61,440 bases of DNA from a virus, in IMG/VR virus record IMGVR_UViG_3300050821_001277, positions 1-61,440 of that record, one strand, 5' to 3'. Both the position numbers and the translations under genes were made by a program. The notes below the pieces were generated by a model, which was not told where the DNA came from, ran no database searches, and saw only the letters and a list, made by a program, of their open reading frames with translations. Of the stretch, positions 39,418-47,807 are shown piece by piece (position 1 is the stretch's first letter; the number at the start of each line of letters is the position of its first letter).

Positions 39418-41717
39418 TGGTTTTCCTCTGGTTGCGGCTGATTCTGTGCCGCTAAAGTCTGTTCCTGAGCTTGATCCGAAGCCTGTGACAACTGAGCGTT
39501 AGCGGCTGCCGTCTGCGCCTGAGCCCGTTCATGTTCCTGCTGATCCTTCTGTAATCCAACTTCGTGCGCTTGCCCAATGATTTGCTCAATCCGCGAGGCA
39601 TCCTGTTCCGCAATCTGATCCGTTGACCGTGATTGCTTTTGCATCTCGGCAACAATGATCTTCGCCCAAACCTGCAATTCTGCCAGTCTTTGAGCGCTCA
39701 CATGGGCGGCGGCGTCCGATTCTCCGTCAGATTGAATCTCCATCTGCTTAAGCTGCAATTTCGTCTGCTGCTCAAGGACTCGCTTCGCCCGATCTTCATG
39801 CAAAGCTGCATTCTCGGTCTGAAGTTGCTGTAATTGCGCCTGCAACTGCTGTACCTGTTGCTGAATCTGTGCTGGATCGCCTTGCGGCGGCTGTAGAATC
39901 TTTACCATCTGTTCCGCAATGGGGCCGAGTTGCTTCAGTTCAATCGACAGCGCCAGTAAGGCCTTGGTTGTGGCAGGATCGAAGCCCATATTTGGAATTT
40001 CCGAGATAAACGTCTCAAGAAAATCACTCGCCGCTTCTCTCTGCGAATCCGCCGTCGCCTCCACGCCAATCGTGATGTCGTACTCGCCAAGCGTCATGTC
40101 GTGATGCTGCTGGGTGCCATCATCATCAACATACGGCTTGTTGACCCAAACCAGCTTATCCTTGTTGTCCTTCGTGCGAATCATTACTTCTCGCGGCCCA
40201 GCGTCCACCTTCGTGATGAGATCGTTGCAGATTCGCCCTATAGCTCCAAGGAAGCGATGATTGTAGTTGTCGATGAAGTGGAATGCTCCTTGATCAGACT
40301 GTGCATCAAGTTGCTTGATCGCCACGCCGGACTGCACATTCGCATCGGTTTTTCCGACCGAAGTGTTGTACATTCCCACAGAAGATTGAATGGCCCGAAG
40401 AAACGATTCAACGCCGATCATCAGGTTTTGGAGGGGAGGATCAAATGGGGTTTTAGTTGGCGGTTGGGCTGAGTAACTTCCATCCGGCAACTGTACTGCT
40501 TTGTAAGTCAACCACGCCTTTGGAATATGGTGCGCTTCCTGCCAGTCCTTTTCGTATCCGTCTATGCTGCCTTCGAGAATCTGGTTGGTTGAGCGCGGCA
40601 CCTGACCTACAGATTCAAGCGCCGTCGTCATGAAATAGTTGAAAGCCATCTGCGGTTCACGGGCATTCCGTATCAAAGACATCAAGACTTTGCGCGACCG
40701 CCCAGCATCCGAACTGTAAACTTCCTTCCCAAACAAGGGAACTATCGGAATCCACTTCCCGATCCACTCATTGCGCTCCAAAATCTCTATGCCATTCGTG
40801 ATGTACTGCACGATCTTGGAAATCTGCGTATCTCTTTGGGTGATCAGAGGGCGCTTGAGTTCTTCGTGCTCATCCGTGGCTGGATACACTACGAACTTGC
40901 CAGTTTCGTCTATCCCGCCTCCGCGTTCTTCGAGTTTCGACTTTAATTCCGAGCGCTGTTGACCTTCACCCATATCCATCACGTACACGACATCCGGTGT
41001 TTTGTGAACCTTCCAGTATTCCGCTACCTGGATATGCTTGTCCTTGATCCACAACGGGTAATCGGTTGAGAATGTCGCGTCAAAGTCAGTAATCTTTGCT
41101 GTTGGCCAGCGACGTTTGAACTCCTTCTTCGTGAAGGTTTCCAGTACAAAACAGAAATCGGCGTCAGAGCAATCAATCTCCTTGCAGGCCGGATCGAACA
41201 ATACCGCGTTCGGATTTGGTATCCGCTGGATGATGATTTCTTGATCCGTGCTGGACTCGGAAACGTATCGAAGAATGACTCTCGCATAGCCGTAACTTCT
41301 CTGGCAGGCATTCTCCATTGCCGTGAGATATGCCGCTTGTGCATCGGAGCGGTACTGAATCGCCCTCAATCTGTTTTCTCTAATCTCTGCGAGCTTCGCC
41401 GTCGCTCCGTACCCAGCTGGAGAAACTTTAATCTGGCGCGGATGCTGCCTGACTTCGTTGATCACTAGATTTGTGTATTGGTTGAGCTGATCGCAGGAAA
41501 TCATTGGCCGTTCTGACCCAGATTTGCGACGTAAGGCTTTCTCCGCTTCTGGCCAGCCATCATTCAGAACGAACTGAATGTCTTTATCGCCCTCAGCCAT
41601 CGTGGGCTCGAATGATTCATGGGCGGTTTCAAAGTTCTCGCGAATTTCTTCGAGAAGTTCATCATCTTCTGTAACTTCTCCATCATCCCGCTCGTCGGGA
41701 CTGTAATCATCGGCCAT
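39414..41717 (-). CDS. Portal protein, P22 gp1-like
   Basis: 767 residues (P22 725). DKDIQFVLNDGWPEAEKALR, RPMISCDQLNQYTNLVINEV and RQSYGYARV-type segments (ACQRSYGYARVILRY) are the P22-portal pattern. The C-terminal 170 residues are Gln/Glu/Ala coiled coil (QIQQQVQQLQAQLQQLQTEN), corresponding to the barrel that projects into the capsid. The dodecamer at one vertex is the packaging channel and gp4 docking site. Confidence 0.9.
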   Translation of the reverse strand: MADDYSPDERDDGEVTEDDELLEEIRENFETAHESFEPTMAEGDKDIQFVLNDGWPEAEKALRRKSGSERPMISCDQLNQYTNLVINEVRQHPRQIKVSPAGYGATAKLAEIRENRLRAIQYRSDAQAAYLTAMENACQRSYGYARVILRYVSESSTDQEIIIQRIPNPNAVLFDPACKEIDCSDADFCFVLETFTKKEFKRRWPTAKITDFDATFSTDYPLWIKDKHIQVAEYWKVHKTPDVVYVMDMGEGQQRSELKSKLEERGGGIDETGKFVVYPATDEHEELKRPLITQRDTQISKIVQYITNGIEILERNEWIGKWIPIVPLFGKEVYSSDAGRSRKVLMSLIRNAREPQMAFNYFMTTALESVGQVPRSTNQILEGSIDGYEKDWQEAHHIPKAWLTYKAVQLPDGSYSAQPPTKTPFDPPLQNLMIGVESFLRAIQSSVGMYNTSVGKTDANVQSGVAIKQLDAQSDQGAFHFIDNYNHRFLGAIGRICNDLITKVDAGPREVMIRTKDNKDKLVWVNKPYVDDDGTQQHHDMTLGEYDITIGVEATADSQREAASDFLETFISEIPNMGFDPATTKALLALSIELKQLGPIAEQMVKILQPPQGDPAQIQQQVQQLQAQLQQLQTENAALHEDRAKRVLEQQTKLQLKQMEIQSDGESDAAAHVSAQRLAELQVWAKIIVAEMQKQSRSTDQIAEQDASRIEQIIGQAHEVGLQKDQQEHERAQAQTAAANAQLSQASDQAQEQTLAAQNQPQPEENQ

Positions 41718-41928
41718 CGCGCCAGTTGTATCCAGATGTCTTGGTGGTGATCTTTGATCCTTTGCGCCTGCGGCCTACTACGGCATTGGCCTCACGGACT
41801 GCACGGCCTTCGTTCCCAGTCTTTGCTAGGACTCCATTGGCAACATCGGCCCATTGCCTGCGTTTCTTAGGGGTGCTGGCCTTCTTCGTGTGCCGGGTAG
41901 GGCCATCTTCTGGAGTCCACGGAGTCAT
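41707..41928 (-). CDS. Small basic protein, 73 aa
   Basis: HTKKASTPKKRRQWADVANG and TGNEGRAVREANAVVGRRRKG form a short basic module I have seen as a free-standing small protein in phages and bacteria. Overlaps the portal start by 11 bp. Function unknown, and DNA or RNA contact is plausible from its charge. Confidence 0.7.
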   Translation of the reverse strand: MTPWTPEDGPTRHTKKASTPKKRRQWADVANGVLAKTGNEGRAVREANAVVGRRRKGSKITTKTSGYNWRDGR

Positions 41929-42113
41929 TGTCTAGCGGAATACCACTTGCACCACGCTGCCCAGTCTACCGGCGACTTCACGGCCTGACATTTCGGCGGC
42001 GATCCGAAGATGAAGTGCACGCAACGGGCACAGCGCTCACCTTTGTGTTGGGACGGAGATTCGTAATCGACTTTGGCATGATCGAGTTTGTCTTTTGCGG
42101 GCCGCTCATCCAC
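41925..42113 (-). CDS. Small Cys-rich protein, HiPIP-like spacing
   Basis: 62 residues with CARCVHF, CQAV and WCKWY. This CxxC...C...WC pattern resembles the four-Cys core of high-potential iron-sulfur-type small proteins found in phage portal regions; zinc binding is equally possible. ATGA overlap downstream, 8-bp overlap upstream. Confidence 0.6.
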   Translation of the reverse strand: MDERPAKDKLDHAKVDYESPSQHKGERCARCVHFIFGSPPKCQAVKSPVDWAAWCKWYSARQ

Positions 42114-42366
42114 ATTGGGCCACTTTGCGCTTTAGTCTCTTCTTTCGGTTTCGCGTCGATTCCCAAAGTAATTCGTAGGCTGGGACCTCAAAGGAAAGAT
42201 GGGGACTCAACGCCTCGTATGCCTTCCGCCTCTTCGTTGGAGGATTGGAGCGTAGCAAAGTCTTGAACTGCGTAAGAGAGCTAATCATCGCCGCCAATTG
42301 CGGAGCCGGGTCAATCAGCGACACCCCCATATCCGACAGCATCTCGGCAACACGAGGTTCCATCAC
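42106..42366 (-). CDS. Hypothetical protein, 86 aa
   Basis: A helical acidic first half (MMEPRVAEMLSDMGVSLIDP), then a basic end (TRNRKKRLKRKVAQCG). Coupled on both sides. In the packaging-portal interval, function unknown. Confidence 0.6.
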   Translation of the reverse strand: MMEPRVAEMLSDMGVSLIDPAPQLAAMISSLTQFKTLLRSNPPTKRRKAYEALSPHLSFEVPAYELLWESTRNRKKRLKRKVAQCG

Positions 42367-42668
42367 TCTTTCTCCATCTCTTCCTCTTCCATCTCGCCTT
42401 CGTCCCCTTCATGTTCTTTGCCCATAACTTCGTGTGGGATGTTCAAATGCTGCGCGAGGTGGTGGAACAAGTGCCCCTCCTGCACGGGCACAGGCTCTCC
42501 CTTCGGGAAGATGTGCGGGCCTTCGGGAGGGTGTTCGAATTCTTGAGTGTGATGGTGGTAAGCGGTCGTCCCGCCATTCTCGGCTTCGGCGACTTTGATG
42601 TGATCGAGTTCTTTCTTCGGCTTCTTGGACTTCGCCATCGTCTCTGCCCGCATGTTCAGTCCTGCCAT
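42363..42668 (-). CDS. Hypothetical His/Glu-rich protein, 101 aa
   Basis: Basic N-terminus (MAKSKKPKKELDHIK), a His-rich centre (YHHHTQEFEHPPEGPHIF, HLFHHLAQHLNIPHE) and a run of Glu/Met at the end. The His clusters could bind metal. Start could also be ATG 42638 (MAKSKK). No family recognised. Confidence 0.6.
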   Translation of the reverse strand: MAGLNMRAETMAKSKKPKKELDHIKVAEAENGGTTAYHHHTQEFEHPPEGPHIFPKGEPVPVQEGHLFHHLAQHLNIPHEVMGKEHEGDEGEMEEEEMEKE

Positions 42669-42677
42669 AAAAGCCTC

Positions 42678-43130
42678 CTATACGCCGATGTAGGTAAAGG
42701 TTGCCGCGTTTGGTGTGAGATTAACGATATACTGCGCGATGGCGTTCTGGGCAATCGTTGCCGTCCCTACAATCGTCACCCCGGTCCCGCCCACCAAAGT
42801 AAACGTCCCCGCGCCCGTCTGGGCTATTGACAGCGTGTATTGCAGGCCATTGGTTTGAATTGCCGGGTCCGTCAGGAATGTTCCAAACTGCGCTACGGCG
42901 TCGGCCCACAACTGCGCGGCAGTTCGGGTGGTCTGATTTCCCGGCGTGGTAGCCGCAGACGCCAAGAACACGTCGAGCGCCCCAGTCAGTACGTTGGCTG
43001 GAATGGTGCCAGCCACAACGCCAGCCGCAAACGTTGAGTAATACGTTCCAAACAAGGCAAGTAGTTGCGCGGCTGCGGCAGCGGTGAAAGTTCCGAAATT
43101 CTTGAGCGGAGTGGATGGGTTGACTGCCAT
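42678..43130 (-). CDS. Hypothetical protein, 150 aa, possible decoration protein
   Basis: Ala/Thr/Gly-rich, N-terminal helices (AAAAAQLLALFGTYYSTFAA) and a beta-rich C-terminal half (YTLSIAQTGAGTFTLVGGTG, AQYIVNLTPNAATFTYIGV). The composition suits an abundant structural protein. No signal peptide, no Cys. Confidence 0.65.
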   Translation of the reverse strand: MAVNPSTPLKNFGTFTAAAAAQLLALFGTYYSTFAAGVVAGTIPANVLTGALDVFLASAATTPGNQTTRTAAQLWADAVAQFGTFLTDPAIQTNGLQYTLSIAQTGAGTFTLVGGTGVTIVGTATIAQNAIAQYIVNLTPNAATFTYIGV

Positions 43131-43135
43131 GATGT

Positions 43136-43339
43136 TTATCCTTTGCGAAGTTTCGCGTTTGCCTTGCGTCGAACGGTCGCAGCCTGAGAAGGTGACAATG
43201 TTCCTGCCTTGACGCCTTGTGTCGCCCTAGCTTTCGCATTGGCGGCATGGGAGCGATCAGGAATCGGAAATCTTCTGCCCGGTAAGGCGAATACCGAATT
43301 ACTGAGATTGTTCCGCGCTTCACTCGTTAATTTTGCCAT
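43136..43339 (-). CDS. DUF6582-like small protein
   Basis: 67 residues: KLTSEARNNLSNSVFALPGR, RFPIPDRSHAANAKARATQG, then a basic end. The phrase LPGR..PIPDxxHAxNAxAR is typical of a small domain found in phage head proteins and small orphan ORFs (DUF6582-like). Confidence 0.75.
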   Translation of the reverse strand: MAKLTSEARNNLSNSVFALPGRRFPIPDRSHAANAKARATQGVKAGTLSPSQAATVRRKANAKLRKG

Positions 43340-43340
43340 G

Positions 43341-43598
43341 CTAGAAACTCATTTGCGGTCGCGGACCAAACATCCCCGCATAGGCATTCGCGGCCTGTTG
43401 CGGCGGAGGGTTAAACCTGCCCTGAATTGGTGCAACGGGCTGCTGAATTGGCTGTCCGGGCTGTGCCATCGGTGGCTGGCCACCAAACGTCTGCGGAGGT
43501 TGCATAGGCCCAAGATAGGGTGCTTGGATCGGGGCTTGCGGCCTCATACCTTGAGCGAAGGCATTGGACATCGGCATGTTGGGCATCATGGGAATCAT
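43341..43598 (-). CDS. Pro/Gln/Met-rich protein, 85 aa
   Basis: Start at ATG 43598, which overlaps the previous stop as ATGA. Disordered composition (MIPMMPNMPMSNAF, PPQTFGGQPPMAQPGQP, FNPPPQQAANAYAG). Similar short Pro-rich proteins sit near terminases in other phages without known function. Confidence 0.6.
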   Translation of the reverse strand: MIPMMPNMPMSNAFAQGMRPQAPIQAPYLGPMQPPQTFGGQPPMAQPGQPIQQPVAPIQGRFNPPPQQAANAYAGMFGPRPQMSF

Positions 43599-43729
43599 TC
43601 GTCTGACTCCGACCATGTGCGCTCAACCGATTCGGTGCGGGCCTCGCTCAGTTTTGCAGGTTTGGAGTAGTGGGCCGGAAGGCGGGAGTCTAACGCTTTT
43701 GGACTTTTCCTTGGTAACCGCACGCGCAC
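43595..43729 (-). CDS. Small basic-acidic protein, 44 aa
   Basis: Starts with GTG 43729 (or 43723) inside the end of the RHH/zinc gene and ends in ATGA with the next. RLPRKSPKALDSRLPAHY then KPAKLSEARTESVERTW. Its tight coupling at the end is the main support. Function unknown. Confidence 0.45.
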   Translation of the reverse strand: MRVRLPRKSPKALDSRLPAHYSKPAKLSEARTESVERTWSESDE

Positions 43730-44031
43730 ATCCATCGACTTAGAACTCTGTTCCAAACTAATGGGTCTCCGTCATCGGGGCAGAGCGGAGTTCCTGAATC
43801 TGCCGCTTCATCACGGCCAGTAACATCAGGTCGGTGAGCGACTGGTTCGGTTCGCTCATCAGATTTTGATAGCACTTCTCGAGGTTCGCTAGTACGCAAT
43901 CCGCTATCGTCAGCTTTTTCAAGCCTCGCCTCCATCGCCGTCATTACCCATTCCGTAAGAGTTTGACCGCGCAAGATTGCATCTGCCTTCGCTCGACTGA
44001 GCAAGCCACCCTGAATCCCTTTTACGTTCAT
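43690..44031 (-). CDS. Ribbon-helix-helix plus zinc-ribbon protein
   Basis: 113 residues. The N-terminus KGIQGGLLSRAKADAILRGQ, TLTEWVMTAMEARLE has the beta-helix-helix pattern of Arc/MetJ-type DNA-binding proteins. A disordered middle leads to CPDDGDPLVWNRVLSRWMCA, a CxC-type ribbon at the end. Directly before the ATG lie three GGTAACCT-type repeats, the sort of tandem site RHH dimers bind, so self-regulation is likely. No ribosome site is visible other than these repeats. Confidence 0.7.
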   Translation of the reverse strand: MNVKGIQGGLLSRAKADAILRGQTLTEWVMTAMEARLEKADDSGLRTSEPREVLSKSDERTEPVAHRPDVTGRDEAADSGTPLCPDDGDPLVWNRVLSRWMCACGYQGKVQKR

Positions 44032-44057
44032 GGTAACTTAGGTTACCTAGGTTACCT
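44032..44057 (-). promoter_or_regulatory. Three tandem GGTAACCT-type repeats, likely operator
   Basis: On the minus strand AGGTAACCTAGGTAACCTAA then GTTACC abut the ATG of the RHH gene: three units at 9-10-bp spacing, one helical turn each. This arrangement suits cooperative binding of ribbon-helix-helix dimers. The unit is also a near-palindrome. Confidence 0.65.
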
Positions 44058-44070
44058 GCTGCAGTCAAGT

Positions 44071-44154
44071 TCACGCCGTCACCATCCAAATCACAAACCC
44101 TGCCACTAAGACCAGTCCAGCGCCGACGACGAATCCTTTCCAGAAGTCGCTCAT
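44071..44154 (-). CDS. Single-span membrane microprotein, 27 aa
   Basis: ATG 44154 overlaps the large-terminase stop (ATGA). MSDFWKGFVVGAGLVLVAGF then VIWMVTA is one short membrane helix with a basic N-terminal flank. Too short for the usual gene finders. Function unknown. Confidence 0.55.
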   Translation of the reverse strand: MSDFWKGFVVGAGLVLVAGFVIWMVTA

Positions 44155-45635
44155 GACCATGCTGTGTGCGCGCCTCCGCTATAGCTCGGCTTTCGCTTAG
44201 GAATCGCCACAGTTTGCGCCCATGTGAGGCAAAAGGCATCAGCATCGTCTGGCGAGGCCTCTCCACGCGCCTGAATGTCGGCCTTGGACTCAATCACAAG
44301 CTTGCCGGAATTGTTGATGTGATAGCCCGGAAGACAAAGTTGTGAGCACAGGTTTTCATCATCTGGCAATCCGCCTAAGTTTAGCCATTCCTTACACTTG
44401 CCGTACATGTAGGCGCGCATGTTCAGGAAGTGCGGATCAGGCGAGGCAGCCCCAAAGTTCACTTCGAATACATTCGTGAACCCTAGAGCCTTTAGTCTCA
44501 CAGCGATAGGTGCACCAAAGGCAGAGTCAATGAACAGCGCGGCTAGCTTATGTCCCGGCCTCTGATCTCGAAGCAGCTCTGCGCACAACCCCACCCGTTG
44601 ACTTCGGTCAGGATCGTGCTCTCCGGGTATCCGGATTGGCTTAAGGTCTGTAAGGTTTCCATCAAGTCCTTTTCGGAAGCGTATGACATTCCAAGCCTTA
44701 CCTCCACCACTAACGTCAAACCCTGCGATGATCGGCTCATCCGGCATCGCTACTTGCTTGCGTTTTCGTGCCGCATCTACTCGGGCCTTGTCGATGTACT
44801 GCAACTCAGAAGCAGAAGGAGGCAGGCCAAACACGCGCACCTTAACGAAATCGGATGTCTCGCCGTAGTCGCTAATCCACTGCTGGATAAGGGATTTATT
44901 GGTAAACCTAGACTTGCGACTGTCAACTGTACGATGATTCCAGCGAGGAGCCAGATCGCCGAAGCAGATGCGGTAAAACTCGCCAGTATTCCTGACTGGT
45001 TGGCCCCATACGAACATCATTGGCTCGCCGTCCGTCAATCCGCCGTAAGCCGTGTGGAAAACCTTATCAGGAACTTCGGATGCCTCATCAAACAGATACC
45101 ATGAAGTGCTAGTCCTAGCGTGTTGACCTGCAAAGCTTTGCGCATTTTCTTCTTTTGAAGTCTGCGCCTGAATCTTCCATGTGTCGGGAAACTGTTTATG
45201 GTAGATTCCGCCAGCTTGGATGTCAAACCAGTGGGCGGCTATCGACATCTTCGTCCATGCCTGAATTGCAGCCCACGTCCTCTCGTCTAACTGCTTGAAA
45301 GTGCCGGCAGTTACAGTTCCTATGCTGTTTGGCCGAGTCTGAGAAATCCAGTTCGCTATCCATGCACCTTGGACGCTCTTGCCGGTACCGTGGCCTGAAG
45401 ATTCAGCCATCTGGATGGGCATTACAGGCGTGCGGCCGTCAAACTTGCGCTTACGAACCTCTTCGCCAAGGGAATTCAGGAACTCAATCTGGACTTCATC
45501 TGGACCCAATTCATCCTGGAGGGGGCCCGGTAAACCCCAAGGATATGCCCCCAAGACATACCTCAACGGATCGGCATAGCACTCCGCCAAAAACTCAGCT
45601 ATTTGCACATCTGGGCTTACTTCAAGAACGGGCAA
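44151..45635 (-). CDS. Terminase large subunit
   Basis: 494 residues. ATPase: Walker A SGHGTGKS (80-87), Walker B WYLFDEASE with D183-E184, coupling segment TAGTFKQLDERTWAA. The nuclease domain starts at AGFDVSGGGKAWNV (Asp 307), and SPDDADAFCLTWA supplies a late acidic site. It drives DNA into the procapsid through the portal and cuts the concatemer. It overlaps the small subunit by 14 bp. The order and P22-type portal suggest headful packaging. Confidence 0.93.
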   Translation of the reverse strand: MPVLEVSPDVQIAEFLAECYADPLRYVLGAYPWGLPGPLQDELGPDEVQIEFLNSLGEEVRKRKFDGRTPVMPIQMAESSGHGTGKSVQGAWIANWISQTRPNSIGTVTAGTFKQLDERTWAAIQAWTKMSIAAHWFDIQAGGIYHKQFPDTWKIQAQTSKEENAQSFAGQHARTSTSWYLFDEASEVPDKVFHTAYGGLTDGEPMMFVWGQPVRNTGEFYRICFGDLAPRWNHRTVDSRKSRFTNKSLIQQWISDYGETSDFVKVRVFGLPPSASELQYIDKARVDAARKRKQVAMPDEPIIAGFDVSGGGKAWNVIRFRKGLDGNLTDLKPIRIPGEHDPDRSQRVGLCAELLRDQRPGHKLAALFIDSAFGAPIAVRLKALGFTNVFEVNFGAASPDPHFLNMRAYMYGKCKEWLNLGGLPDDENLCSQLCLPGYHINNSGKLVIESKADIQARGEASPDDADAFCLTWAQTVAIPKRKPSYSGGAHTAWS

Positions 45636-46164
45636 TTCTCTCCCTGCCAGCAGCTAACCGTTGTAGAATCAGGTTAGTATCTGTAACTTCTACACGATCA
45701 CGCAAGGCCCCGAGATGCCGGGAGGCCAGCTCCAACGCCCGAGTTTTATCGGCCAATTTGAACTTCTTGATGTACCCGACCGCCGCCCGCTCCTCCCCGC
45801 TGCCAGAGAACAGTTCTGCCATCTCGAAGCCAGAAATAGCCCGCGCCGAGTCCTCGTCAAGCTCAGTCAAGGGCTTCGCGGAGCCGTCTGGATTCCAGTA
45901 TTTACGGGGATCGTAGTAGCAAAGTCGTGCAATCTCTTGCCGCACGCGCTCAAGCGTAAGATCGAGCTTGGAATTGATGCGCTCATTCTCGGATTCAATC
46001 GCGGCGCTGATTTCAGCATCCTTCAACAACCTTTGCCCTTGAGAATAAGCCGTTTTTTCGCTGTATCCTGCTTCCTTCGCAGCCCGAGTTGCGTTCTGAT
46101 CGAGCAGGTATTCTTTGACGAAGCGAGTCCGCCGCTGCTTGAAACCTGTTTCTGCTTTAGCCAT
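45622..46164 (-). CDS. Terminase small subunit (Terminase_2 type)
   Basis: 180 residues. FVKEYLLDQNATRAAKEAGY, SEKTAYSQGQRLLKD is the N-terminal helix-turn-helix of Terminase_2 proteins. A helical oligomerisation region and LADKTRALELASRHLGAL follow. It recognises the packaging site, which in related phages often lies in or near this gene. Confidence 0.92.
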   Translation of the reverse strand: MAKAETGFKQRRTRFVKEYLLDQNATRAAKEAGYSEKTAYSQGQRLLKDAEISAAIESENERINSKLDLTLERVRQEIARLCYYDPRKYWNPDGSAKPLTELDEDSARAISGFEMAELFSGSGEERAAVGYIKKFKLADKTRALELASRHLGALRDRVEVTDTNLILQRLAAGRERIARS

Positions 46165-46175
46165 TTGCGATTGTG

Positions 46176-46358
46176 TCAGCGGTACGCATAAAACTCTTCG
46201 GAAGTCAGGGGTCGTTTACCAATAGGGATACACCAACAATTAAGCCCGTTGCGAAATACCGCCGCTATCATGATGTGCGTATATACGAAGGTCCATGATT
46301 CGCCGAGATAGGAACCTACGGGAATTTCCACGGTACAGACTGGCTTAGCGGTAAGCAT
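46176..46358 (-). CDS. Hypothetical protein, 60 aa
   Basis: ATG 46358 overlaps the previous stop as TGATG, which decides the start. Beta-rich (MLTAKPVCTVEIPVGSYLGE, then SWTFVYTHIMIAAVF) with two Cys near the end. Possibly a small packaging accessory; no family. Confidence 0.6.
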   Translation of the reverse strand: MLTAKPVCTVEIPVGSYLGESWTFVYTHIMIAAVFRNGLNCWCIPIGKRPLTSEEFYAYR

Positions 46359-46567
46359 CAAAACATAATTCCGTGAGATGAAACTTGCTGAGTTGTTCCG
46401 AGTGCAATGACTTGATTTGGTGCGCAAAATTTCACGCCAGAAGGCACACAGCGTTGATGATACGTGTCGCCGGCCCAGATGTTCCGCTCGGGGATAGACT
46501 CAGTGACCATACAATCGCATTGATTTTTACTGCAGGCGTTACACAGAAACACGAAGCTATCGCTCAT
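46358..46567 (-). CDS. Zinc-finger-like protein, 69 aa
   Basis: Start at ATG 46567 behind GAGGAGCTT, overlapping the previous stop (ATGA). FLCNACSKNQCDC near residues 6-18 and a later Cys pair suggest metal binding. Followed by a coupled gene before the terminase. Confidence 0.65.
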   Translation of the reverse strand: MSDSFVFLCNACSKNQCDCMVTESIPERNIWAGDTYHQRCVPSGVKFCAPNQVIALGTTQQVSSHGIMF

Positions 46568-46893
46568 AAGCTCCTCAAATCCGGTGAAGGCCACCGCGAG
46601 AATCCAAACTGCGCCCCCTCGGGGTTATCGCGCTTATTCTTAAGCCTTTGCGCTGCTTGGATGCGCTCGTTCTCCAACATCTTCGCCGATCTTGCTTCGC
46701 GCTCAGGATCAATCCCTTTCAGCCAGAGCTTCACGATTGACCACGAATGCGCCACGGTCAACTTGATGCGATCCTTAGCGAGTCTCACAGCTACGCACAA
46801 CTTACTGACTAAGCGCCGAGCTTTGGTGCCGCTCACAAAATGCTTGGGCTGATCAGAAAGGGACTGGTAATGCTCAAGAACGCCTATTGTCAT
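46564..46893 (-). CDS. Hypothetical basic protein, 109 aa
   Basis: Helical, Lys/Arg-rich (GTKARRLVSKLCVAVRLAKD, then LKGIDPEREARSAKMLENE). Ends in a Pro/Ser/Arg tail. Coupled to the zinc-finger gene. Nucleic-acid contact is possible from its charge. Confidence 0.65.
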   Translation of the reverse strand: MTIGVLEHYQSLSDQPKHFVSGTKARRLVSKLCVAVRLAKDRIKLTVAHSWSIVKLWLKGIDPEREARSAKMLENERIQAAQRLKNKRDNPEGAQFGFSRWPSPDLRSL

Positions 46894-46905
46894 GGATTCC
46901 GAGGT

Positions 46906-47166
46906 TTATACCAAAACGCCGTGGTGAAATGGCTTCGTGGTGGCTTCTAGCCGCCTGACGTTTCTCTTTTGAACAGGGTCATAAACGTTTAGCGCCATGA
47001 AGGTATAGGCGCTAAGGTCCCACCCACGCTGGGTAATAATGTCGCTTAATTCCCGCGTTGCGTCCCGCAGGGTTTCGGGTTCCCCGTCTTTTAATTCCAA
47101 TCCAATCATTTTGAGACGCAGATAGGCATTGAATTGCGAACGGATGCAGAACTCGACAAGCCCCAT
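46906..47166 (-). CDS. First gene of the late leftward operon, 86 aa
   Basis: ATG 47166 is taken as start; TTG 47184 would add six residues. Mixed helix and strand (GLVEFCIRSQFNAYLRLKMI, LRDATRELSDIITQRGWDLS). No family. It directly follows the regulatory gap at 47.2-47.4 kb. Confidence 0.6.
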   Translation of the reverse strand: MGLVEFCIRSQFNAYLRLKMIGLELKDGEPETLRDATRELSDIITQRGWDLSAYTFMALNVYDPVQKRNVRRLEATTKPFHHGVLV

Positions 47167-47184
47167 CCGGCTGGCTACACGCAA

Positions 47185-47397
47185 AGATTTACCACAGACG
47201 AGGACTGCAAAGCAAGTTTATTTTGAAAATTGCCGAGGGGCGCAACAAGTGTTCAGGTGCCGCATATAGTCTTCTTGCAAGAGTCAAACAAAAACGATAA
47301 TTGCCGCGCTGAATGAAAGTATAATTCGCGCCGCTATGCAAGGAACCCCAACTCTTTACACCAATGAATCGCCTCTCGCTCCCCGAGGGATTCCGTC
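47185..47397. promoter_or_regulatory. Divergent control region of late operon
   Basis: A 213-bp AT-richer gap between the late leftward operon and the gene at 47398. On the minus strand TTGTTT-N17-TATATG is a candidate sigma-70-type promoter for late genes. On the plus strand TATAAT (47320-47325) and GATAAT (47296-47301) are candidate -10 boxes, the latter with TTGCAA 15 bp upstream. No hairpin or gene seen. Confidence 0.5.
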
Positions 47398-47754
47398 ATG
47401 AGCGCCAACATTATTTCTTCAAGCGATGCTGATTTAGTGCTGCACAAATGGGTTACGGAGCATGTTCCGGTAATCGTTTGGTTCGTATCGGCAGACAAAT
47501 CTGTGCGGCTCAAGCTGACTGGTTTCGCCAACAGTTTTACAGGCGACCTTGGGCTAGTTTTTACAACTGAATCCCTATATAAGCCCGCATCCGAGAATTT
47601 AACGCATGTGTCATTCCTTGGGATCACTAGCTCCAAGTGCGAATACTCAGATGCGACGGTTTCGCCCGACCCGGCAGTCGGGTCTGGCTTGCGCCTCACT
47701 CTCCCAAACGGGGATACTCTCACAATCTTGGAAAAACTCTCCCCGGCCAAGTGA
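47398..47754 (+). CDS. Hypothetical beta-rich protein, 118 aa
   Basis: Preferred over an antisense ORF in the same place because it has a ribosome site (GAGGGATTCCGTC) and a plausible fold: helix (LVLHKWVTEHVPVIVWFVSA) then beta strands (VRLKLTGFANSFTGDLGLVF, LRLTLPNGDTLTIL). Similar short proteins occur in acidobacterial genomes to my memory. It stands alone on the plus strand and could be a regulator. Confidence 0.65.
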   Translation: MSANIISSSDADLVLHKWVTEHVPVIVWFVSADKSVRLKLTGFANSFTGDLGLVFTTESLYKPASENLTHVSFLGITSSKCEYSDATVSPDPAVGSGLRLTLPNGDTLTILEKLSPAK

Positions 47755-47807
47755 AGCCAAACTGTTAGCCATGTCACGGCCTCTTTATCTTCCATTTTCA
47801 TCTCCAT

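Noticed and set aside
44032-44057. CRISPR-like repeat
   Set aside because: Units are 8-9 bp, contiguous and without spacers; an operator is a better reading.
47334-47807. 157-codon minus-strand ORF opposite the gene at 47398
   Set aside because: The plus-strand frame has a ribosome site and a plausible fold; the minus frame lacks both.
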